NCBI GenBank assembly: GCA_903835655.1
Contig: CAILNT010000061.1
Coordinates: 25,390 to 89,389 of the forward strand
DNA length: 64,000 nucleotides
Direction of reading: 5' to 3'
Source: an uncultured Pseudomonadota bacterium
GTDB taxonomy: Bacteria; Pseudomonadota; Gammaproteobacteria; Burkholderiales; Thiobacillaceae
Positions 25,733-35,006 of the stretch are shown here, in pieces (within the stretch, counting starts at the first letter, position 1; each line of letters opens with the position of its first letter). The notes beneath the pieces were generated by a model, which saw nothing but the letters and a program-made list of their open reading frames with translations, was not told the origin of the DNA and did not search any database. A program made the translations under genes and the position numbers.

Positions 25733-27421
25733 TTATTTGTACAGCGTGGTCGCTTCGGTTTCCATCACCGGGCGTTGCAGTTCGTCGGTGGTCATGATCG
25801 TGGTGAAGCGGGAGTCGGCAGGCGCCACGGCCTTGCCGGTCACGCGCCATTCCGCCTTGGCACCGGGTTCCAGCTTGGGCAGCGGGGCAAAAGTGACACG
25901 CCCGCCCGTGCTCGCGGCTTCGGTGGCGCCACCGGCGGAAACCAGCTGCATGGAGCTTTCCAGATCGGTAACGATGCGGATGTTGGTATCCATGGCGGTA
26001 CCCTGGTTAGTGGCGGTGATCACGTAGGTGGTTTCCTTGCCCACTTCGACCGGATCGGTCAGATCGACCACTTCCAGCAGGATGGCGGGAATGCCTACCA
26101 CGGCGGTCTTGCCCATGGCATTGGCGGCATCGGCACAATAGGCGGTCGCCTGCGTGCTGGTCGCGACCTCACCCACGGATTGCGGCTGCAGGCTGACCTT
26201 GACGGTCTGGCTCTGCTTGGGCGCCAGATCGGCCAGATTCCAGACGATGCGGCCGGCATCGACGTGTCCGTTGTCGGAAACGCTGTTGACCTTGGCGCCA
26301 GCGGGCACGCTTTCTTCCACGACCAGATTGCGGGCGATGGCATCACCGCTGTTGCTCACCGTGATGTCGTAGTCGACGCTGCGGCCCAGATACTGAGCGG
26401 GCGCCATCTGCTTGCTCACTTGCAACGCCGGCTGGGTGACGCGGGTGGTCGTGACGGCATCCGCCTTCAGACCAGGCGCGGCGTTGGCCGCGGGATGGAA
26501 CTCGTAGACGCCGGGCTTGGAGGCCATGACGCTGAGTTGGATATCCTTGCTGGCGCCGGGGGCGAGTTCGCCGAGCGCGCTCGTGGCGTTGCCGTCTTTC
26601 AGGCTGATGCCTTCGGGCAGGATCTGGGTAAACGTGGCGTTTTGCGCGGCGCCGGTTCCCGGGTTCGCCACACTGTAGCTCAGCGGGATGGCATCGCAGC
26701 GCATGACTTCGGCCGGGGCGCTGGCTTTCAGTGTCAGTTGCGGCTGCACCACGTTGAATGCCAGGCAGGAGGCCTGGTCATAGTTCGCGGACAAGCAGGT
26801 CTGGGCCTTGTTGGCATCGACCACCTGGCCGTTGACGTCGATGATGCGCGACTCGCCCGCCTTCATGTCGCCCACTCTCCAGAGCAGATGGCTGTCGCCA
26901 ACACGCTCGGCTACCGGGGTGGAGGTGAGCATCTTGAAGTTGCTGCTGCACAAATCCTGCACCGCAACGTTCGACAAGGTGCCCGGGGTCAGGTTGGTAG
27001 CCTTGATGTTGTAGTTGAACGGCTGGCCGGCGACGACCTGGTTCGGGGCGATGCGTTCGATCATCATCGCGCTGGTGTCGCGCATTCCGGTGGGCAGGTA
27101 GAGCACGGAACGAGATTCGTTGCTGACTACCGGAGCCACGACGACGGGTGCCGCCACCGGTGCCGGCGCGACGGGGGCCGCTACGACGGGTGCTACCACG
27201 ACAGGTGCTACCACGACCGGTGCTGCGGCGGCGGGCGCTACCGGCGCGGCCTTGCTGGCCTCGACGCATGCGCTGGCCTCGGAGGACCACTGCTTGCCTT
27301 GCAGGCAGGAGAAGGTCCGATACGAATTGGCGGCATCGGCCAGGGTCGAGGAGCCCGCCTGGGCGCTGCTCATGGCGGCGAGGGCAAGGGCGATGGAGGC
27401 TGCGAGGGGGTTCACGTTCAT
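25733..27421 (-). CDS. Secreted DUF11-repeat protein with Ala/Pro/Val linker
   Basis: A 562-aa exported protein of unknown role. It has a signal peptide ending AMSSAQA, then a small segment with two cysteines, a low-complexity Ala/Pro/Val linker (about residues 55-100) and three to four immunoglobulin-like DUF11 modules with the pattern of conserved-repeat outer-surface proteins (SYSVANPGTGAAQN; DYDITVSNSGDAIA; TYVITATNQGTAMD). No membrane anchor or sortase signal is visible at the C-terminus (TTLYK). An AGGAG site marks the start. It has its own terminator and stands alone beside a Crp/Fnr gene that may or may not control it. Confidence 0.75.
   Translation of the reverse strand: MNVNPLAASIALALAAMSSAQAGSSTLADAANSYRTFSCLQGKQWSSEASACVEASKAAPVAPAAAAPVVVAPVVVAPVVAAPVAPAPVAAPVVVAPVVSNESRSVLYLPTGMRDTSAMMIERIAPNQVVAGQPFNYNIKATNLTPGTLSNVAVQDLCSSNFKMLTSTPVAERVGDSHLLWRVGDMKAGESRIIDVNGQVVDANKAQTCLSANYDQASCLAFNVVQPQLTLKASAPAEVMRCDAIPLSYSVANPGTGAAQNATFTQILPEGISLKDGNATSALGELAPGASKDIQLSVMASKPGVYEFHPAANAAPGLKADAVTTTRVTQPALQVSKQMAPAQYLGRSVDYDITVSNSGDAIARNLVVEESVPAGAKVNSVSDNGHVDAGRIVWNLADLAPKQSQTVKVSLQPQSVGEVATSTQATAYCADAANAMGKTAVVGIPAILLEVVDLTDPVEVGKETTYVITATNQGTAMDTNIRIVTDLESSMQLVSAGGATEAASTGGRVTFAPLPKLEPGAKAEWRVTGKAVAPADSRFTTIMTTDELQRPVMETEATTLYK
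27131..27246 (-). repeat. Low-complexity tandem repeats coding for the Ala/Pro/Val linker
   Basis: Short imperfect repeats of about 12-18 bases (GGTGCTACCACGAC-like on the plus strand) encode repeated VVVAP and APV units in the DUF11 protein. Such tracts vary in copy number by slippage, so the linker length may differ between strains. Confidence 0.7.
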
Positions 27422-27529
27422 TTGACTCTCCTGAAAAGTGGATACTGCGTAAGCGAATCTATAGTCTGACTGTTGCAATGATTACATGGGATACGCAAGC
27501 GCGGGCCCCCACGCCAGAATTATGCCGGT

Positions 27530-28264
27530 TCAGGGGGCGAGCGCCTCGCGGAACAGTGCGTCCGAATCGCGCACGATCAGGCTGCCGTGGTCGTGCGCGA
27601 TCACCCCCGCTTCCACCCAGAGACGCAACTGGCGATTCACGCTCTCGCGAGAGACACCGACCAAGTGCCCGAGTTCCTCCTGGGACAGCTTGAGTCCGAT
27701 GACGATGCCTTGATCGGTCAGCTTGCCGTACTGCTGCACCAGATTGAGCAGAATTCGCGCCAGCCGCGTCGACAGGTCGAGAAAACTCAGATTGCCGACC
27801 AGGGTGTTGGTGGCGCGCAAGCGTCGCGACATCTCGGCGATCAGTTCCAACATCACCTGCGGGCGTTTTTCCAGAAACGGCAGCAGGGCTTGGCGGCGCA
27901 ACACCAGGAAGCGGCAAGGCTCCATCGTCGTGACGGCGGCGCTGCGCGGCTCGCCATCGAACAAGGACATCTCCCCGAAGACTTCTCCAGCGCTGAGGAT
28001 GCTGAGTATGGCCTCCTTGCCTTCCTCCGAACTCAGGCTGATCTTGACCCGGCCTTCCAGAACGATATGCAGGCTGTCACCCTTCTGCCCCACCTGGAAG
28101 ATGGTCTGCCTGGCCGGCACATTCTCCTGTCGGGCCAGCCCGATCAGCTCCCAGGCATCCGCGTCGGATAGCGTGGCAAAGAGCACGCTACCCTGGCGCA
28201 AGGCGGTCAGGTCGATCTGCCTGGGTTCGAAGAGGGGCTCGCTTGCCATCGTGTTCGGCTGCAT
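27530..28264 (-). CDS. Crp/Fnr-family transcriptional regulator
   Basis: A 244-aa regulator. The N-terminal cyclic-nucleotide-binding barrel includes the phosphate-binding FGEMSLFDGEPRSA, with the Arg-Ser of cAMP/cGMP-binding members. The C-terminal helix-turn-helix is LSQEELGHLVGVSRESVNRQ. It has no Fnr-type N-terminal cysteine cluster, so it is more likely a nucleotide- than an oxygen-sensing member. Two ATG codons (28,264 and 28,249) are possible starts; neither has a good ribosome-binding site. Confidence 0.9.
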   Translation of the reverse strand: MQPNTMASEPLFEPRQIDLTALRQGSVLFATLSDADAWELIGLARQENVPARQTIFQVGQKGDSLHIVLEGRVKISLSSEEGKEAILSILSAGEVFGEMSLFDGEPRSAAVTTMEPCRFLVLRRQALLPFLEKRPQVMLELIAEMSRRLRATNTLVGNLSFLDLSTRLARILLNLVQQYGKLTDQGIVIGLKLSQEELGHLVGVSRESVNRQLRLWVEAGVIAHDHGSLIVRDSDALFREALAP

Positions 28265-28330
28265 CTCGGGTAAGAACGATAAGTTTACACGGAGCACCCG
28301 AACATCGGCTGTGCGCTAGCGCATAGCAGC

Positions 28331-28741
28331 TCAATCACTGAGGTACGCGAGCAGGCCGTAGACCATAAGCCCGCCCAGTGCCAGCAGCAAGAGTGCCAGG
28401 CCCGCGCGCCAGGGGTGGGTTTTGCGCTTCTGGCTGGCTCGCGACCGCCGCAGTTGCGCGCCGACCTCACGAGGCGCGGCCGCAATAAAGGCTTGCAGCG
28501 CCCCATCTCCCTGAAGCAGGGCCGAATAGTCGCCTTCCCTCGCCTTCCAGCGGATCGTCCACTGACGCCCATCATAGCCACCGGTAGCCAGGGAGATATC
28601 CTGGGCCGCTACCATCACCATGGTACGGGGCGCGATCAGCGTCAGCACGCTGCCTTCGAAGCGTGCGTGTGCCTGCCTGCCAACCGCGGGCAAGCCGGGA
28701 CCGTAGAGCAATACCTTGAATTCCGGGATCGGGATAGCCAT
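28331..28741 (-). CDS. Tail-anchored membrane protein of unknown function
   Basis: A 136-aa protein. A soluble beta-rich N-terminal domain (about residues 1-95, with VLLYGPGLPA at the start) leads to a basic stretch (RRSRASQKRKTHPWR) and one C-terminal membrane helix with four residues after it. The domain recalls the small N-terminal module that precedes some M48 proteases, but there is no protease here. It sits between crp and a divergent nitroreductase. No function can be given. Confidence 0.65.
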   Translation of the reverse strand: MAIPIPEFKVLLYGPGLPAVGRQAHARFEGSVLTLIAPRTMVMVAAQDISLATGGYDGRQWTIRWKAREGDYSALLQGDGALQAFIAAAPREVGAQLRRSRASQKRKTHPWRAGLALLLLALGGLMVYGLLAYLSD

Positions 28742-28801
28742 CAGCCGGTCCTAGTTTGGAGGGGTCGCGTAGAATGCCGCGCTTTCAACGAGTCTTCCAG
28801 C

Positions 28802-29410
28802 ATGAAACAGCAACTACTCGATCTATTTACAAAACGCTACGCCTGCCACCTGTTCCAGGCCGACCGCCCGATCTGCGCTGCGGATATCGCCTACATCCTG
28901 GAAGCGGGCAGATTGTCGCCCTCCTCCTTCGGCCTGGAGCAATGGAAATTCGTGGTGCTGACCGCGCCAGAGCAAAAGCTGGCTCTCCAGTCGGCCTGCT
29001 TCGGACAGTCGCAGGTGGGAACGGCCGCCGCGGTGGTGGTGATCCTGGCCAAGCTGGCAGAGATGGACCCGGATTCCGAATACGCCCGTCGCCTGCTGGC
29101 GCGCGAATATCCGCCCAGCCAGTTCGAGGGCGCCCTGAAGAACTACCGCGGTTTCCATGCCGCCATCGACGTCAAGGCGTGGAGCATCACCCAGTGCCAC
29201 ATCGCGGCGGCCAACATGATGACCGCGGCCACCGCGGCAGGACTGGATTCCTGCGCCATCGGCGGCTTCGATCCGGACGAAGTGCGGCGCTTGCTCGAAA
29301 TCGACCCCGCGCGCCACGAACCGGCGCTGATCCTGGCCTTCGGCCATTGTGCCGGAGTCGCGGGTGAAAAACAGAGACTGCCCCTGGAGGACCTGGTGGA
29401 ATACCGTTGA
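28802..29410 (+). CDS. NfsB-like nitroreductase
   Basis: A 202-aa FMN-dependent nitroreductase family protein, expected to use NAD(P)H to reduce nitro or quinone compounds. The N-terminal FTKRYACHLFQ and the SPSSFGLEQWKFVV FMN site are characteristic, with AIGGFDPDEVRRLL near the C-terminus. Its stop overlaps the TTG of the next gene (TTGA), so it is coupled to the DUF455 protein. True substrate unknown. Confidence 0.9.
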   Translation: MKQQLLDLFTKRYACHLFQADRPICAADIAYILEAGRLSPSSFGLEQWKFVVLTAPEQKLALQSACFGQSQVGTAAAVVVILAKLAEMDPDSEYARRLLAREYPPSQFEGALKNYRGFHAAIDVKAWSITQCHIAAANMMTAATAAGLDSCAIGGFDPDEVRRLLEIDPARHEPALILAFGHCAGVAGEKQRLPLEDLVEYR

Positions 29411-30186
29411 TCTCGGTACATGCCGCTGCCCGCGACGTATTGGCGGAGTCCAGCGTCGCGGCCAAGCTGGCAGGTGCGACTCGTCTCTGGGCGGACTGGC
29501 AAGGGGGTGAGCTGCATTGCGGCGACATGGGGACGCCGCTCGATACTCCAGGCCGCCCGGTGCGGCCCGTGTTGCTGCCCCCCCAGGCCATGCCCAGGCG
29601 CCAGCTTAATGGCCGGGAAAATCATGCAGCCCTGATCCACGCGCTGGCCCACATCGAATTCAACGCCATCAACCTGGCCCTCGATGCGGTGCAGCGATTT
29701 TCCGACCTGCCGCCCGAATTTTATGGCGATTGGCTGCGTGTGGCCGCCGAAGAGGCCGATCACTTCTCGTTCTTGCGCGCGCACCTGCGCGAGGCGGGCC
29801 GCGACTACGGCGACTTCCCCGGACACGATGGCCTCTGGGAAATGGCGCTGAAGACCGCGCATGACCCGCTCGCGCGCATGGCTCTGGTGCCGCGCCTAAT
29901 GGAGGCGCGCGGTCTGGACGTGACCCCGGAGATCCAGCGCAAGCTCAAGGGGTATGGCGATGCTGCGGGCGCCGCCCTACTGGACATCATCCTGCGCGAC
30001 GAAATCGGCCACGTCGCGGCCGGAGACCGCTGGTTCCGCCATCTCTGCGGACTACGCGGACTGGAGGTGGAAGCGACTTTCCAGGCGTTGCTGGACCAAC
30101 CCGGGGTACCGCGGCCGCGGCGCCCGTTCAACGAGCCCGCGCGCCTGGCCGCAGGGTTTTCCGCTCGGGAAATCGCCGCGCTGTAG
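29407..30186 (+). CDS. DUF455 ferritin-like di-iron protein
   Basis: A 259-aa ferritin-like protein. Metal-ligand pattern is visible: ALAHIEFNAINLALDA (Glu, His), VAAEEADHFSF (Glu-x2-His) and DEIGHVAAGD in the last helix. The family resembles the tRNA hydroxylase MiaE but its role is not established. It starts at a TTG that overlaps the nitroreductase stop. Pairing with a flavin nitroreductase is suggestive of a reductase/di-iron oxygenase unit, which is inference. Confidence 0.82.
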   Translation: MISVHAAARDVLAESSVAAKLAGATRLWADWQGGELHCGDMGTPLDTPGRPVRPVLLPPQAMPRRQLNGRENHAALIHALAHIEFNAINLALDAVQRFSDLPPEFYGDWLRVAAEEADHFSFLRAHLREAGRDYGDFPGHDGLWEMALKTAHDPLARMALVPRLMEARGLDVTPEIQRKLKGYGDAAGAALLDIILRDEIGHVAAGDRWFRHLCGLRGLEVEATFQALLDQPGVPRPRRPFNEPARLAAGFSAREIAAL

Positions 30187-30339
30187 CGCCGCCGCCCTCT
30201 GCACCGATCCGGTGGCTGGCGGCTCCGGCGACGCGGGGGGAATTGTGCCTTGCCCCGGAGAGGTGCGGGGGGCATAATCGCGCCCCCCCATTTTGGGGCT
30301 TCATTCACCCTTTTATTACCGATTCAGGGGAGTTGCGCC

Positions 30340-31446
30340 ATGACTGAGCTGGCGGCCTCGTCGCTTCTCACCAAGGTCAGCCCGGCGTTGCCGGTGCACT
30401 GGTACTTCGATCCGGAAATCTACGAACTGGAGATGGAACTCCTGTTCCGCCAGGGCGCAAACTACGTCGGCCACGAACTCATGGTTCCGGCCGCAGGAGA
30501 TTTTCACGTACTCGACTGGCTGCATGACGGCGGCAAGATGCTGGTGAACAACCCGAATGGCGTGGAACTCCTGTCCAATGTCTGCCGCCACCGCCAGGCG
30601 CAGATGCGCAAGGGGCGAGGCAACGCCGCGAACATCGTCTGTCCCTTCCATCGCTGGACGTATGACACTCAGGGCAAACTCCTCGGAGCGCCCCAATTCC
30701 CGGAGAATCCCTGTCTGAACCTGGGCAAGACGACGCTGTCCGGGTGGAACGGCCTCCAGTTTTCCGGTCCTCGCGCGATCCACAGCGACCTCGCCAGCCT
30801 GGGCGTGGCCGCCGACATGGATTTCAGCGGCTATCTCTACGACAGCACCCAGATCACCGAATACAAATTCAACTGGAAGACCTTCATCGAGGTCTATCTC
30901 GAGGACTACCACGTCGTCCCCTACCATCCTGGCCTGGGCCAGTTCGTCGACTGCGATGCACTCAAATGGGAATACGGCGAGATGTATTCGGTGCAGACCG
31001 TGGGGATCAACAACCATCTCGCGCGGCCGGGCAGCGCCGTATATAACCGCTGGCACCAGCAGGTAAAGCGCTACCGGGGCGGCGCGGACCCGGCGCACGG
31101 CGCCATCTGGCTCACCTACTACCCGGCGCTGATGGTGGAGTGGTATCCGCACACCCTGGTGGTCAGCAACATCATTCCCACGGGCGTGGACTCCTGCCTC
31201 AACGTCGTCGAATTCTATTACCCGGAAGACATCGCCCTGTTCGAGCGCGAGTTCGTGGAGGCGGAGCAGGCGGCCTACCGCGAGACCGCCATCGAGGACG
31301 ACGACATCTGTTACGGCATGCACAAGGGCCGCAAAGCCCTCTGGCAGCAGGGAATCAGCCAGGTCGGCCCTTACCAGTCACCGACCGAGGACGGTATGGT
31401 CCATTTTCACGAATGGCTACGGCGGATGATTACGCCGCACCAGTAA
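30340..31446 (+). CDS. Rieske non-haem iron oxygenase, alpha-subunit family
   Basis: A 368-aa aromatic-ring-hydroxylase-type protein. The Rieske cluster ligands are Cys82-x-His84 and Cys101-x2-His104, and the mononuclear iron site is EDYHVVPYHPG with His191 and His196. A CAGGGGAG site lies upstream of the ATG. No ferredoxin, reductase or beta subunit is adjacent, so it belongs to the stand-alone group that includes demethylases and choline/carnitine-type enzymes. Substrate cannot be given. Confidence 0.88.
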   Translation: MTELAASSLLTKVSPALPVHWYFDPEIYELEMELLFRQGANYVGHELMVPAAGDFHVLDWLHDGGKMLVNNPNGVELLSNVCRHRQAQMRKGRGNAANIVCPFHRWTYDTQGKLLGAPQFPENPCLNLGKTTLSGWNGLQFSGPRAIHSDLASLGVAADMDFSGYLYDSTQITEYKFNWKTFIEVYLEDYHVVPYHPGLGQFVDCDALKWEYGEMYSVQTVGINNHLARPGSAVYNRWHQQVKRYRGGADPAHGAIWLTYYPALMVEWYPHTLVVSNIIPTGVDSCLNVVEFYYPEDIALFEREFVEAEQAAYRETAIEDDDICYGMHKGRKALWQQGISQVGPYQSPTEDGMVHFHEWLRRMITPHQ

Positions 31447-31602
31447 TCTGCCTTGCATGTTATTACCTGGTTGTTTGCTCTCTGTGTCAATCTGGACTCA
31501 GTCTTGATACGCTTGTGGTCCTTGATACCGAGATTGGACGATGTGTGCGCATGAGACAGCAGGAAGCGAAGGGCCGCGGAACGAGGCTGTACCCCCCAAG
31601 CC

Positions 31603-33804
31603 ATGCCTGGGAATGAATCGTTGAGTCCCGCATCGGCTGGCGATTTTCCCGCCGCGCGCCTTGAACAGGCTCTGGCCGCGGGCGAACTGCGGCTCCACTA
31701 CCAACCCAAGGTCAACATGCGCAGCGGCCAGGTGGTGGGCATGGAAGCGCTGTTGCGCTGGCAGCATCCCGAATACGGACTGCTGTTGCCGGGCCAATTC
31801 CTGCCGCGGATCGAACCGCACGACCCGATCGTCGCCATTGGTAACTGGGTCATCGATCAGGTACTGGCGCAAATCCGCGTCTGGCGGATTGCCGGCCTGA
31901 CGCTCTGCGTGAGTGTCAACCTGGCTATGAAGCAACTGCAACACTCGGACTTTCTCACGAGGCTGCGCGCGAGCCTCGATACCTATCCTGACCTCCCGCA
32001 GCAGAGTCTGGAACTGGAAATCCTGGAATCGACGGCCCTGGAGGATACCCAACATGTGCGCGCCGCGATCGAGACCTGCCGTGACTGGGGTATCGGCTTT
32101 GCCCTGGACGATTTTGGCACTGGCTATGCTTCGCTTTCCCACCTGCGGGCCATTCCGGTCGATGTATTGAAGATCGACCGCAGCTTCATCGCCGATCTGC
32201 TCGAAGATGGCGACGACTTGATCCTGGTGGAGGCGGTCATCGGCCTGGCCAAGGCTTTCCGTCGCGGAGTGATCGCGGAGGGGGTGGAAACCGCGGAACA
32301 GGGCTTGATGCTGATGCGCCTGGGGTGCGACATCGCTCAGGGTTTTGGCATCGGCCACCCCATGCCGGCGGCCGAGGTGCCCGGCTGGGTGGCGCAATAC
32401 CATCCCGATGCGCAGTGGTCGCTTTGGGCGGACATCCCCTGGGAAATGGAAGACTTCCCTTTGCTGGTGGCAAAATACGACCACATCGGCTGGGTCAGGT
32501 GTGTGCTCGACCACCTCGATGGCGATGACTTGCAGTTGGCGCAGACTCAGCTCGGCGATCACCATCAATGCCGGTTCGGCCAGTGGTACGACCACCAGGG
32601 GCTGGAGCGTTATGGCCATCTTCCGACCTTCCGGGAGCTCGCCCCCATCCACAAGGTGGTGCACAAACTGGGCCCCGAGATCGTCCGCCTGCATGCACGG
32701 GGAGAGACGGCGCAAGCCAGGGCCCTGGCGATGGAGTTGCTGGACACGCGCGACAGCATCCTGGAGCACCTGGATGACCTGCAACGTTCCGTGGCGCGGG
32801 AACCGACTGGGCCGCGCCTGTTTCGCGAGAAGCCGGCGCGCGCGGATCAGGGCGAAGCGCACAAACCCTTGCATGCCGAATCGCGCTTGTTGGCCCACCG
32901 CCGGGGAAAACCGTTGATCCTCGTGGTCGATGACGTGCCGACCAATATCGAGTTGCTGGCGGGCGTGCTGTCCCCGTTCTATCAGATCAAGTTCGCCACC
33001 CAGGGCGCAAGGGCGCTGGAATTGGCGGACGGTCCGGAGAAACCGGACCTGATCCTGCTCGACGTGATGATGCCGGGCATGGACGGCTACGAAGTATGCC
33101 GGCGGCTGAAGGAGAATCCCGCCACACGTGGCATTCCCGTGATCTTCGTCACCGCCAGGAGCGAGGCTGCGGACCAGACCCGCGGTTTCAACTGCGGCGC
33201 GGTCGATTACATCGCCAAGCCGTTCGAATTGCCCGTGGTGAGCGCGCGCGTGCGCACCCACCTGAATCTCAAGCTGCGCACCGATCCGCTCGAAGCGCAA
33301 GCCTCCATCGACGCACTCACGGGCATTCCCAACCGGCGCCGCTTCGACGAGACCATCCGCCAGGAATGGCGCCGCGCGGCACGCAACCTGATGCCCATGT
33401 CCTTGCTCATGATCGACGTCGACCACTTCAAAGCCTACAACGATCGCTATGGCCACGGCGCCGGCGATGAGTGCCTGCGCCAGGTGGGGATCGCCCTCTC
33501 CGCCTCGCAACTGCGCCCGGGCGACCTGGTGGCGCGCTACGGTGGCGAAGAGTTCGCGGTGATCCTGCCGGGCTGCCATAGCGCGGGCGCGCACACCATC
33601 GCCGAGCGGGTTCGTCAGATCATCGAATCCCTGGGCATGGAGCACGACGATTCCCCGGTCGCCCCCTGCGTCACCATCAGCCTCGGTTGCGCCACGCTGA
33701 AACCCAGCATGGATGGCGATCCCAGCGAACTCTTCCTGAATGCCGATGCGGCCTTGTATCAGGCCAAGCAACAGGGGCGAAACCGGGTGGTGGTGGCGGG
33801 GTGA
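31603..33804 (+). CDS. EAL-CZB-REC-GGDEF c-di-GMP signalling protein
   Basis: A 733-aa soluble protein with an unusual domain order. EAL phosphodiesterase: residues about 20-260, EAL at 48-50, LDDFGTGYASL and EGVET, all key residues present. CZB zinc-binding domain: about 285-365, with His294, Cys323 in CRFGQWY and His350/His354. Receiver: about 437-555, acceptor Asp487 in LLDVMMPG. GGDEF: about 565-733, GGEEF at 647-651 and an intact inhibitory RxxD site at 638-641. It could both make and degrade c-di-GMP under control by zinc and phosphorylation. The stop overlaps the GTG of the following binding protein, so it is coupled to the sensor kinase two genes down. Confidence 0.9.
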   Translation: MPGNESLSPASAGDFPAARLEQALAAGELRLHYQPKVNMRSGQVVGMEALLRWQHPEYGLLLPGQFLPRIEPHDPIVAIGNWVIDQVLAQIRVWRIAGLTLCVSVNLAMKQLQHSDFLTRLRASLDTYPDLPQQSLELEILESTALEDTQHVRAAIETCRDWGIGFALDDFGTGYASLSHLRAIPVDVLKIDRSFIADLLEDGDDLILVEAVIGLAKAFRRGVIAEGVETAEQGLMLMRLGCDIAQGFGIGHPMPAAEVPGWVAQYHPDAQWSLWADIPWEMEDFPLLVAKYDHIGWVRCVLDHLDGDDLQLAQTQLGDHHQCRFGQWYDHQGLERYGHLPTFRELAPIHKVVHKLGPEIVRLHARGETAQARALAMELLDTRDSILEHLDDLQRSVAREPTGPRLFREKPARADQGEAHKPLHAESRLLAHRRGKPLILVVDDVPTNIELLAGVLSPFYQIKFATQGARALELADGPEKPDLILLDVMMPGMDGYEVCRRLKENPATRGIPVIFVTARSEAADQTRGFNCGAVDYIAKPFELPVVSARVRTHLNLKLRTDPLEAQASIDALTGIPNRRRFDETIRQEWRRAARNLMPMSLLMIDVDHFKAYNDRYGHGAGDECLRQVGIALSASQLRPGDLVARYGGEEFAVILPGCHSAGAHTIAERVRQIIESLGMEHDDSPVAPCVTISLGCATLKPSMDGDPSELFLNADAALYQAKQQGRNRVVVAG

Positions 33805-35006
33805 GACCACCCGCCCTGGCGCGCTGCCTGGTCCTGCTGCTGGTGATCCTGCTGCCCGCTTGTTCTCCCCCGGACCGCCAGCGTTTGCGCATCGGCGTGC
33901 TCTATGACCTGAGCGGCAGCATGGAGGGCGGAGGCCGGACGCTGCGGGACGCGGTCAGACTCGCCATGGAAGAAATCAATGCCGCGGGCGGCGTACAAGG
34001 ACGTTTGCTCGAACTGGTGCCGGGCGACACCCATTCCCGGGCGGCCACGGCGGCGATCGAGGCCGAACGTCTGATTACCCGGGAACACGTCGATGTCCTG
34101 TTCGCCTGCTGGACCTCGGCCTGCCGCAAGGCCGTCCTGCCGGTGGTGGAAAAACACCAGCACCTCATGGTGTACGCCTTGCAATACGAAGGCCTGGAAC
34201 AATCGCCCTACCTCCTCTACACCGGCTCCACCGCCAACCAGCAGATCGTTCCCGGCACGCGCTGGGCGCTGGACCGGCTCGGTCGCCGCGTATTTCTGGT
34301 CGGCTCGGACTACGTGTTCCCACGCGTCGCCAACCGGCTGATCGCCGACCTGACCGCGGCCGGTGGCGGCGTGATCCTGGGCGAGCGCTACCGCCCGCTG
34401 GGCGACGGCGGCTTCGACGGCATCGCCCGGGAAATCCGCGAGGCACACCCCGATGTCGTCTTCAATACCATCAACGGCCCCAGCAACCAGGCCTTCTTCC
34501 GTGCCTTGAATGCCGCAGGCATGGGCGACCAGGCCGTGGTTTCCTTCAGCGTCGGCGAACCCGAGCTCAAGACCCTGCCCGAGTTGCGTCGCCGCCGCCA
34601 CTATGCCGTCTGGAGCTATTTCCAGAGTCTGCCGGGAGCCGCCAATCGGCGCTTCGTTCAGGCATGGCAGCGGCGCTACGGCGGCGACAAGGTGACCTGT
34701 GACCCGGGCGAGGCCGCTTATGTCGGGGTGAAGCTCTGGGCCCAGGCCGTGGCCGCGGCCGGGACGGCCGATATGGATGTCGTCCGGCTGATGCTGCAAA
34801 AACAGACGCTAAACGCGCCCTCGGGCGTGCTGGCGGTGGATAGCGCCACCGGGCACTTGTGGAAATCCGCGCGCATCGGTGAAGCACGGCCTCGGGGCGG
34901 CTTCGACATCGTCTTCGATCTGGGTGAACCCTTGCGCCCGACGCCTTTTCCCGTCACCCGCAGCAAGGCAGAATGGCTGAGCATCGTCGATCTGGCTGGG
35001 AAATGA
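33801..35006 (+). CDS. UrtA/AmiC-like periplasmic binding lipoprotein
   Basis: A 401-aa type I periplasmic binding protein. The GTG start overlaps the previous stop and gives a basic N-terminus, hydrophobic core and lipobox LLPACS. The mature part has [28 protein letters not shown] and NQQIVPG, typical of the urea/amide-binding (UrtA/AmiC) group. No ABC permease is present. The downstream kinase starts on the ATGA overlapping its stop, so this lipoprotein probably passes a ligand signal to the kinase. The ligand is not known. Confidence 0.87.
   Translation: MRPPALARCLVLLLVILLPACSPPDRQRLRIGVLYDLSGSMEGGGRTLRDAVRLAMEEINAAGGVQGRLLELVPGDTHSRAATAAIEAERLITREHVDVLFACWTSACRKAVLPVVEKHQHLMVYALQYEGLEQSPYLLYTGSTANQQIVPGTRWALDRLGRRVFLVGSDYVFPRVANRLIADLTAAGGGVILGERYRPLGDGGFDGIAREIREAHPDVVFNTINGPSNQAFFRALNAAGMGDQAVVSFSVGEPELKTLPELRRRRHYAVWSYFQSLPGAANRRFVQAWQRRYGGDKVTCDPGEAAYVGVKLWAQAVAAAGTADMDVVRLMLQKQTLNAPSGVLAVDSATGHLWKSARIGEARPRGGFDIVFDLGEPLRPTPFPVTRSKAEWLSIVDLAGK

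Noticed and set aside
25775..27469. A 564-codon plus-strand frame across the DUF11 gene
   Set aside because: Composition is Gly/His/Arg-rich with no signal or motif; the minus strand has a signal peptide, ribosome-binding site and terminator.
31498..33810. A 770-codon minus-strand frame opposite the EAL-CZB-REC-GGDEF gene
   Set aside because: Antisense artefact of GC-rich third positions; no recognisable domain, while the plus-strand protein is fully domain-consistent.
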